A DNA stretch of 64,000 nucleotides from Candidatus Peregrinibacteria bacterium (GTDB lineage: Bacteria; Patescibacteriota; Gracilibacteria; UBA1369; JABINC01): the NCBI GenBank assembly GCA_018697675.1, contig JABINC010000041.1, positions 1-64,000 on the forward strand, written 5' to 3'. Positions 52,601-61,600 of the stretch are shown one piece after another; within the stretch, counting starts at the first letter, position 1, and the number at the start of each line of letters is the position of its first letter. Position numbers and translations under genes: made by a program. The notes under the pieces were generated by a model. It was given only the letters and a program-made list of their open reading frames with translations, was not told the origin of the DNA and did no database searches.

Positions 52601-55600
52601 CCCAATCATACGATGCGGACAAATTTTTCGAATGGTATATCAAAAATGATTCAAATTTCCCAGCAGACTTCAAAAAAGAAAGTAGATTTGATGTGCTTCC
52701 TCCACAAAAAAGAGGTGTAATAAACGAAGTCCTTAACGAACAAAAAGACCTGATCTTACTAGACACTGCACTTTCAATCGCAACAAAAGAAGAAGCCCTA
52801 AAAAAACCAGTCGATGCACTGAAATTATGGCTAGATGGCTACAACCCCGTAGAAGATCGAATAGAAGGGAAAGTTGAAATATCAGTAGATAAATTCTTAG
52901 AATGGGTAATAAAGGATGAAACAAACATGATTGATACAGAAGTGGTTGAAGTTGAAGTCGAACTCGATGAAGGAGTTAAGAAAAATATTGGTCAAACTCT
53001 ACTAACTTTCTGGAAAAAAGAACTCGATGCAATAGTAGGACCAAAAGAAAGAGCGAAAATTGAAGTTGAAGAAATAGCTGCAAACAAAGATTATGCAAAG
53101 GATTGGGTGAAAAAAGAAGACGTAATAAAACTAGCAGGAGGACCTATCAACTACTTCACTCGTGAAAAGGTTTTCCCAAAATTTGACGATCCAGATCAAA
53201 AAATAGATTCAAAAACTGAAAAATTAATAGATCAATTTACTTCGGACTCTGCAGACTATTTAAAAATAGACGGGAAATTAAGACCTCTGGATTTCGGGGA
53301 AGTAGAAAAGAAAAGAATCTCAACAACCCTCCGACAAATCGACTACAGAAATGAAATATTACCAGGAGCAGACGAGCTAGTAGCCACAGAAAAACGCATT
53401 GCCACTGCCCTTACAAAGGCGTTGATAGCGAAAATAACAGTAGGAGGAACTCTTCAAACCCAAAGCTTCAAAGATGAAAAAGAGGCCCTAGAAGTACAAC
53501 TAGGTCTCGCGCCACATACAAAAAAACATGCAGACCTACCAATTATCAAATCCCCTGTCGGACAACGTGCAGGACAAGATGAATTTTTCAGAGAACTTAT
53601 CGATAGATTTATAAATCCAAAAACATATGGAATAACAATGAAAGGAATAGATTCACACCTACTCCCATTTAGCAAAACAGGCGCAGGCGCAGAAGGAAAA
53701 GAAATTCTAGTAGCAGATCTCGAAGCATTATTAACAAGATTAGAGAATGAATACGGATACAAGAGCTCAGACAAAGACATAGGAGGAATACGAGATGCCG
53801 TAGAAGATCGGCCATATCTAGAAGCTCGCTTCGAAGCTGCCTTCCGTGAACAACAGAAAGAAGGCAGAAGAGATATCAACAACTCTGAAGATCAAGAGTT
53901 TTTCGAACATGGACTCACCGCCCTAACAGAAAAAGTGGCAAAAGGTGAAAATATAGAAGAGGATTTGAGAAAATTAACGGGGAGCTTCTCAGAAACTCTT
54001 CAAGAAGCACTTGAAGCTGAAGCTATGAAATACATCCTCGTAAATACGATGGAAGTCTTGGCAGTAGAAAATCCAGAAGCTCTCAAAACCATGGCAGACC
54101 CAGCGATAGATGAGAAAGCCTCATTCTTTAGATATTTAGAATACGTCGGAGAAAGAACCGGCCTACTCATCCGAAATGATGATGAAATAAATGACGTAAG
54201 ATTAAAGGCTATCTTCCAATCACTACTTGTAATAACTAGATCTGACGACCCTGAAGTGCCAGACGAAAGATACGATGGCAGGAAAAACTTATACGAACGA
54301 TTTTATGACTTCTCAAACAACAATCTTTCCTATGGGGAAGATCGCGAATTCCGACTATGGCTCGATGATTCTCCAGGGAAATTAAATCCAGATGAATTCT
54401 TAGCCGAATTCAAATTACTACTAAAAGAATCAACTACCAGCAAAGAAATAAAAGAGCATTTCGAGAGACTCGAGGCATTCAAAAATTATTTAACTTCAAA
54501 TGTATATGCCAACGAAATAAGCCTCACGGAAAATCTCGATGGGACTTTGAAAACAGATTCCGAAGGAGAAGATATATGGAGTTTAATAAGACGACTTGAA
54601 GCAAATCTCATAATCGAAGGGCAAGAAGAATTCTTAAATCTCTCTCCAGAAGAAAAACTCACGCAAATGGTCCCTATGTACGAAGCAGCATTCATGAAAC
54701 ACGGATCTGCAGAAGTGGATATTTTAGAGAAACTTGAAAAAGCACAATACGACAAACTTATGGGTATCCGAGCAGATAGAGAAATTACTTACCCTCAGCT
54801 TTCGATGATAGCAGATATTGCAGGAGTAATCTTAAGCCCAAAAGAAAAAGGCTCGAAAGAGATCGTAATAAAAGAGAACACTGACTACATAGACCTTACC
54901 AAAAATCCGGAAGAAAAAGATGACATGGATACTATGGAGGTAATTGCAAATAATATTCGACACTACATTGATCTTCGAAGCAATCGCCGACCATCGGAAG
55001 GCGAGCTAAGAACAGAAAGAGATCTAATAGAAGAAATACAATACATATATACAAAAGATGTAGATAAATTTGACTACCCTGCGGTAATAACAAGAGTACT
55101 AAAAGCCGGTAAAGAAAGTAAAAAATGGACTTCGATAAAAATATCCGAAGATATATTTCTTCATAATGTGATAGGAAATTATCCTGAACAAATGGATGAT
55201 ATCATCACAATGTATATGGCCGGAGACGATCACAACGGATACTTTTATAAATACATGCAACGCCAAAGATACAATAGAAATCCTGAAGCTCTGAAATCAT
55301 TAAAAGTTGAAGACTTAGCGAAAAATCTGAAAGAAGCTTCGGGAATGCCAATACGTTACCTGAAAAAACATTTTGGACTAGCTGCAGCATTGGAAGAATA
55401 CCAAGAGGCCGCTTTGTCACCAAACGACTGGCTAGACCTAGTTGTAGAGAGAAGGCAAACAGAGCTCGAAGGACTTGAATCAGAACTCTTAAAATCCAAA
55501 AAAGATATTCTCGAGAAAAAACTCAAAGAGTTAGAAGAACTTGAAAGAGAAAAAATCGGACTTGAGGAACAAAAAGAGGAATTGGAAGAAGATGGAGGAA

Positions 55601-58600
55601 CCTACATCGAATATGACGAAGGAGGAGACGATCCAAATGCGGATCGCAGAGACACACCAATCCGAATCGCCCTCGACAGCGAAGATGGACTAGCTCAAGA
55701 CGTCGACATAGATACGGTCGGCGATCCAGTAGAAGAACTCGACAATCAAATTGATGTGATAGAAGCACAAATCTCAGAACTCGAATGGGCGATAGAATTT
55801 TTCCACTCTCTAGATGGAGAAATTGAAGGTATTGAAGATGAAGGCGTTAAAACATTTATACAAAAAAAATTAGAAACTCTAACCGAAGAAAACTTCATAC
55901 AAACAATGCACGATATTGATTTAATATGGTCAACGATAAGAAATACTGAACCAGAACTCCCAGGAGAGGCGGAGACAATCGAAATAAGCGAAGAAATAGA
56001 TGGGAGCATCCCACCTCGCAGGCAGAAATGGTATGACGAAATTCTTGAATTTAGAAATAGAGACGCTGCAGATCCTACTCTAGAAGCAGAGGTTGTAGAA
56101 GCAGCTCAAACACTAACTCGAGACTTAGAACAATCTTCCAAAAAAGATAATGACATAGACGTTGGAGAGGACTTAGAAAATCATCTCGCAATATTAGAAG
56201 ACGAAAGTGCACTCAGGACTGCGGCCCTGATGTCTCAATTATTAACAACCGGAAATCTAGACAGCGACTCCGAAGAAATTCCAACCATGGCAGAATCAGA
56301 ATTCGATACACTTCTCATGTCAGTTTTCAGCGACGAGAACGCATTCAGAACATTCTCAACTGCAAAACGCCTAACCCTAGAAAGCTTGGCAGACACATGG
56401 CAAGCTGAACTAAACACAGAAAGAAGAAAAGAAATATTTCAAACTCTCAAAAAAGAATTTTTCAGATCAATTGATTCGACATTCTTAGCAATCGCTGAAC
56501 GTTCAAAAACCCCAGAAGAATACAGAACTGTGATGAGTTATCTCGTAGAAAAAGGGGATAAGAACTTCCAGTTACAGGAACGCTACAGATACTTATTTTA
56601 TGAACTCACCAAATACGCTATTCCAAAAGAAACTTCAGAAACTGACAAAACAGGACACGAATTAACAGAAAAAGAAGCTTTCATAGACGAGAAAAGAGCA
56701 GGCCTCGCAAGAGACCTAAGTTATCAAGGAGCCCTACTCGAACAAGAATTCAGAGCAAGTACCTTGAACAAGGGAGGAAAAGATAATCTCAAGGATTCCA
56801 AAGTGGATTTCTCAAATTTCCAACATCTAAGCAAAAATGTGTTTACAGAAAAATTCCGATACGCAGTACGTGGTGGGGATTTCTTAACCGGAAGAGAGGC
56901 AGAAAGGGTGTACGGAAGTGCACTCGGAATGCTAGAAGCCAGCAAAGCAGGACGACACGACATAATTGGATTTGGGGACTTGGCACTTTATTCATTCTAT
57001 GCAAAAGAAAAACCGAAATGGTACGATCCACTTGCACTCCAAAAACCTAAAACCGCCCTTCACGCAAAAGAAAAATTCTTCACAGAATTCGAAGAATTAG
57101 AAACTTTAGTGAAATTACAAAAAACCCACAAAGGAGATTTCGAAGATGGGAATTATGAAAACGAAGACTGGTATAAAAAGGATTATCTACCAGCGGCGAC
57201 ATCTGCTGCCCTACGCGTAACTGACGGACAAGGACCTGTATACAAAGCATTAATGGAAGAATTAAAAGCAGGGGGAATGCCACATGTACTCGATGTCAAA
57301 CATCTGAGAATGGAACAATTCATAGTTGACTCTGCCAAAGTCATAAGAGTACTCGAAAGAATAAACCAAGACATCGCAATCGAAAACTTGGCAGCGAACG
57401 CAGAAGATTACGGCAAGGTGGAAACAATAGTCACATACATAGAAACAATCTACGCTGATGATTTTGCAGATGGCAGTTATGAAACCAAAGATTGGTACAA
57501 CAAAGAATATCTACCGATGATAGAAGTGGCCACAAGAGAGTTAAAATTAACAGATGAGATGGTAGAGAGTTTGAAAAAAGGAGAACTAACAGAAGAAATA
57601 AAAGAACTCATAACCGAATACAACGAATTACCTAGGTCATTCAAAGAAATTTACGAAAAAATCGGTTACAATAAATTATCTCCAAAAGATCGAGAGAAAG
57701 TTAGTCCAGCGGAACTTATTAACCTATACGAACTCTTATTAACACAGAGTAAAATTTACTCGACTTACTCAGCTAAAATTCATAGCAATGAAGGAGAAAA
57801 ATTAATTCACGAAGAATGGGTCGCTGAATGGGTAGAAGAAAGCTACAAACCTACAATGTTAGAAGCTGTAGGGCTTCTGAATTTGGATTTAACAGAAAAT
57901 GAATGGGAAAGCCTCAAAGATCCATCATCTATCACAGTCCCACAATCACTAAGAGAAATGTTAGATGCATATCGTTCAGCTAGACCAGAGATTCTCGAAG
58001 CAGCTCACAAAGACTGGACATTCAAAGAGCGTAAACATGCCAAGAAGTATGACAGAATTCATGAAAGCATCATTTCAAACAAAGAATTACTCGACCCTGC
58101 AACTCACAAGGATCTAAGACTACACGAAGGATTCATGGAGGCAGCTGAAACTAATCCAGAATATGAATTTGATGACTTGAGAAATGCGGCAGGCCCTTAT
58201 TCAGAACACGATATAGCATTCAATCATCCACTTACAGAACGTCTACCACAAATTGATAGTTTTGAAGCGATATACATATCAGATCAATTTGTAAAAACCT
58301 TCATAGAAGAATTCAAAATGCTCGATGGCATCAAACCAGCACGCAAAAGAGCTCTCGTAGAGAAATTCCGCAAGAACCCAGAAGATATTGCAAAACTTTT
58401 TTACGCAGCAAACGGAATAGACGCTCTACACAGAAATCCTTGGGACACATTTAAAATAAATTTCGAAAAAGATGCGGCTGGAGAACCGACAGGTCGCAAA
58501 TGGCTAGTTCTAGATCCAATTCAATTCAATATACATCAATTTGTAGAACATAACGCAGACCTACTCGGATCAGTAGAATTCAAAAAACCAAAACCAAAAG

Positions 58601-61600
58601 AAATTTTCGAAAATCCAGAAGGAGAAGGCCTCATAGGAATTGTGAGCAGAATCGAAGAATTCGAACATGTGGTATTTGATCAACAGGAATTTGCATTGGA
58701 TAGGATTCAAGGCGGCGGAGATAAACTACACTCGTTCATGGAATACGCTCTACGCATGCATGAAATGGGCAGAGATGAAAAAGGAACCGACCGACCAAAC
58801 AGATCAGAACTACAAGCTGGGGAAACAGAAAAATACAGAGATCCATTCGAAGCATTCTCAAACAGAGATTCTGCATGGGATCAATATCTAGGAAGAACTT
58901 TTGACAGTGAAGGAAATAAAGAAAATATTGACGCTCTAAGAACTGAGTACGCAGATAGGATGCTTCGCCAAGGTATGTCAGCTATGCGAATTCTCTCTGT
59001 CTACCCAGACAGTTGGGATCCTAGATTTGAAAAAATGATAGATGGGGATACGATAAGTGACTTCTACGAAAGCATACAAGTACTACTCGGCGAAGAGGCG
59101 GTTGAAACTCTCGGACTAGAAGAAGGCGGTGTACTCAGGGGAATCGAAAAACTTCAGGATTCAGAAATCTCATTTTTTGGAGCAGAAAATTCGCAGCGCC
59201 TTGCAGAATTATCAGAAAGACAAATCGGAGCTTTGGCTACCGTAGTCCAACTCGGAAAAGTCTACGAAAAAGTACTCATTCACGGAATTGAAAGAAAAGA
59301 AGCGGTATTCCAGGCATTCGCACTACATAAATATTCAGAAGGAGATCTCACAGTAGACCTACCTGAAATATTACGTGCACAAGACCGAATGTTCGCAGCT
59401 CAAGGTATCGTATTAACTCCAGAAGAGCTTTATTCAATCGGAGAATCGCTTGTAAAAAGAATTGAAACCAATGGAATCCCAACTCTAGTGCAGAGTGCAG
59501 AAGCTTACCAGACTGGAAGTGAATACATGGATTTCCGTACCCTACTCGCATTCCCACCAAACGGAATCACAAAGAGAAGGTACGAAGAAATGGAAGTGTT
59601 TATAGACAGAATTTCCAGAGATACAAAAGATTCTTCAGAAATAGACTACATAACTATGACGAATGCTTTGACTGATTTCCCAGATCTACTAGCAGATGAT
59701 GAAGAATTTATGGCTTGGAAAATGAAGGTGTTGAGTGATTTCGATGACCAAGAAGTACAAGATGCAATTGCTCCATATGCAAGCGATGAGCTAAAAGAAA
59801 ACTTCGGAGAATACTTAGACGCATACATAAAAATACGCCGATGGGACAGACAAGTAACGGACTCTTATACAGAACGTGTAGAGCGCCTATTCGGAGATTT
59901 AGCTGGAGAAGAATTGGCTAAAAACATGCCAATGTATTTAAAAAAATATGAAGAAATTCAAGGAAAAAAAGAAGTGCAAAACGAGCTCCCATACATAGCA
60001 GAATATGTATACTTAAGAGATAGTTTTGAATCAGCTAAAAAAGGACTACCGAGAGGAATAATGAAATTACAAATGAAAGCTCTTGAGAAAAAAGAAGGAT
60101 TCGACATGAGCAATGTGGATTTATACGATTCTTTACAAACAAAGATCGACCTACTCTACAAAGAAGGAGATGAGTTGCCAGATGGCAAATATCCAATAGA
60201 AAAATTAGAAGAAATACTCGTACTGAACTTCGGCGGCATCCTAACTCGCGCTCTTTATGACATGGAGGAAGAAGCCTCTATGAATTTATTTGTAGGACTT
60301 GGAATAGATGTGAATATTTCAGCTAAACGTGCGGCCCTCGGGATAAATGTAGGAACAGAATTAAGCCCGACAGATAGGCTTGATCTACTAGTCGTACTCT
60401 CCCCTGGCAATCAATTTCGAATATCAGGAGGAGCAATGAAAACTTTTGAAGATCTAGGTAAAGAAGATCAAGGAACGCTAGAACTATTCATACATGCAGG
60501 AGGAGATTTCTTGAGAGGAGGATTCGTCGGAAGTGCAGGATTTGACCACAGAACACAAGTAAAAGATAACTTAGAAGTCGGAGGAGGAGCATTTATAAGT
60601 GCAGAGGCAAGTGAAGCATCTGTAAAATTAATGGCTGGAGGATCATTTGGAATCCATACACTATCTCCAGAAAGCCTCGAAGAAAAATACGCAGAACAAC
60701 TGGAGGAAGCTAGGAAGGGCCCATTAAAAACAGAATTAAGACGCCTCGATGATTACTTCAAGAAACATCCAGACTTCCGAGAACTGAGACCAACTGAATT
60801 AAAACCAATAAGAGACGGTATTGAAAAAGCAATGGAAGAAATATTACTCATGGCAATTATCGATGCAGAAGCGGGAGGAGCAGCAATGCCAAAAAACATA
60901 CCAATATTCAAAGGAATTGAATTCGGAGGAAGCGCGGGAGTAGGATTTGATCCTAAAGCGCCATTCAAGAGTCCACTCTATCTGAATGCATTCATCGGAG
61001 TAAGATTGTCAGTAGACGGAAGAATCGTCATGCGAAGACTTGTAGATCCAGAACATATCATGGACGAAGCTTCTGATACGGCAATCATGGAAACAATGAA
61101 AGATGAGAAAATAGTTGCCGGAGAAATGAACTTGGGTGCACCTATTTCAATCGAAGGCCTAAATGTATTCTCAGCGGCGCGCGCAAGAGAAATTCTCAGA
61201 AGTTGGAGCAGAATCGAAGGACAAGCGAAATTCTACGAAGCAGGATCAGGTTCGGATAAAACTAGAAATCCAGAAGGAGAAATTGAACTCGAACTCAAAA
61301 ATCACTACGAAATGACTGTTGGAATTGAATCCAAAGAAAAATTCATGAAGAAACAAAGAGAGCGATTCTCAGGATACTTAGCAGATTACAACAGAGATAT
61401 ATCTCCAGCGGAAGTGCGATTTGACCAACTAGAGAGTGAGGATTCATACCGAGCTCGCATGACTCTTTCAAATACGCAAGGTCACACAGAAATCCACATA
61501 GATCCTCAGGCAGAAGACCTGGTCTCAGTGGATCCAGAAACCGGAGATCTAATATTTGATTTCTTTAGTGGCTTCCCAATCATTACAAAAGAAGTATTCG

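Noticed and set aside
58667-58891. + strand ORF of 74 aa
   Set aside because: Off-frame within the giant ORF; composition not protein-like.
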